A stretch of DNA of 64,000 nt from Ideonella sp. (GTDB lineage: Bacteria; Pseudomonadota; Gammaproteobacteria; Burkholderiales; Burkholderiaceae_C). How positions within the stretch are numbered: position 1 is the stretch's first letter; every line of letters starts with the position of its first letter. Below, piece by piece: positions 63,851 through 64,000 of this stretch. The stretch covers positions 992,001 to 1,056,000 of the forward strand of contig JABTUC010000001.1 in the NCBI GenBank assembly GCA_015075545.1, in the 5' to 3' direction. Under the pieces are notes generated by a model. It was not told the origin of the DNA. It was given only the letters and a program-made list of their open reading frames with translations, and did no database searches. A program made the position numbers and the translations under genes.

Positions 63851-64000
63851 ATGAACGCGGCGCTCGGCCTGCACGGCCTGACCTGGGGTGATCTGGCGCA
63901 ACTGGCCGGGCATTTCGCGGTGCTGTCGCTGCTGGCCGTGGGCGGCGCGATCACGCTCGCCTCGGAGATGCAGCGCTACCTGGTGGTCGAACACGGCTGG
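63851..64000 (+). CDS. chromate transporter, second half (CHR domain), cut by the window end
   Basis: The first 50 residues of a second CHR protein, MNAALGLHGLTWGDLAQLAG through ALTLASEMQ-like AITLASEMQRYLVVEHGW. FAVLSLLAVGGAITLASEMQ corresponds to the first helix pair of CHR domains. It starts 2 bases after the first half, so the proteins are made together as a pair. The remainder lies beyond 64000. Confidence 0.88.
   Translation, partial: MNAALGLHGLTWGDLAQLAGHFAVLSLLAVGGAITLASEMQRYLVVEHGW

Overview
The window is a compact, very GC-rich chromosomal segment from a betaproteobacterium, most likely of the order Burkholderiales (Rubrivivax/Leptothrix/Comamonadaceae-like). This rests on conserved gene orders (thrS-infC-rpmI-rplT-pheS-pheT-ihfA-merR; smc-zipA; dapC-dapD-pilU-dapE-prmB), on family-level sequence similarity recognised by eye, and on codon use. 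No insertion sequence, prophage, rRNA operon or CRISPR array is visible, and no gene-free stretch exceeds 300 bases.

Layout. (1) 1-8.9 kb: the end of an unidentified gene, an isoprenylcysteine methyltransferase-like gene, tRNA-Pro(GGG), and the minus-strand translation block thrS-infC-rpmI-rplT-pheS-pheT-ihfA-merR. thrS is preceded by a short open frame very rich in threonine codons followed by a hairpin and U-tract, the layout of a leader-peptide attenuator. (2) 8.9-25.4 kb: sixteen consecutive minus-strand genes that read as one lipid or acyl-acid module: AMP-dependent acyl-CoA ligase, a five-gene Liv-type ABC transporter, FadB, thiolase, a haloalkane-dehalogenase-like hydrolase, three hotdog thioesterases, an SDR, an MDR oxidoreductase, an acetyltransferase and an AidB-like acyl-CoA dehydrogenase. 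A near-perfect palindrome overlaps the predicted fadB promoter. (3) 25.5-30.9 kb: selO, msrB, yciB, bolA, a PpiC-type isomerase, and the head-to-head pair lolD/ybbA-like ATPase and tesA-like esterase, which share one CATG as both start codons. (4) 30.9-45.0 kb: a FecR/DUF6600-like secreted protein, def, ligA, a glutathione-reductase-like gene, yceI, an unknown membrane protein, a GMC oxidoreductase with a small partner, zipA and smc. (5) 45.2-53.9 kb: queF, an MTA/MTI phosphorylase, then the lysine/peptidoglycan branch dapC-dapD-dapE with a pilU-like ATPase between dapD and dapE, prmB and yheS. (6) 54-64 kb: a small membrane ORF, an asparaginase divergent from lexA with an SOS box between them, a helix-hairpin-helix gene coupled to lexA, a glutathione transferase, a penicillin-acylase-family enzyme, two uncharacterised genes, a D-2-hydroxyacid dehydrogenase, an MFS transporter and a two-gene chromate transporter cut by the window end.

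Starts were chosen by Shine-Dalgarno position, overlap with the upstream stop codon and family length. Several genes (dapC, dapE, ligA, the GST gene, selO) instead show a -10-like hexamer 5-7 bases before the ATG and no Shine-Dalgarno sequence, which suggests leaderless transcripts. All functional names are from recognition of family motifs in the translated sequence; no database search was run.
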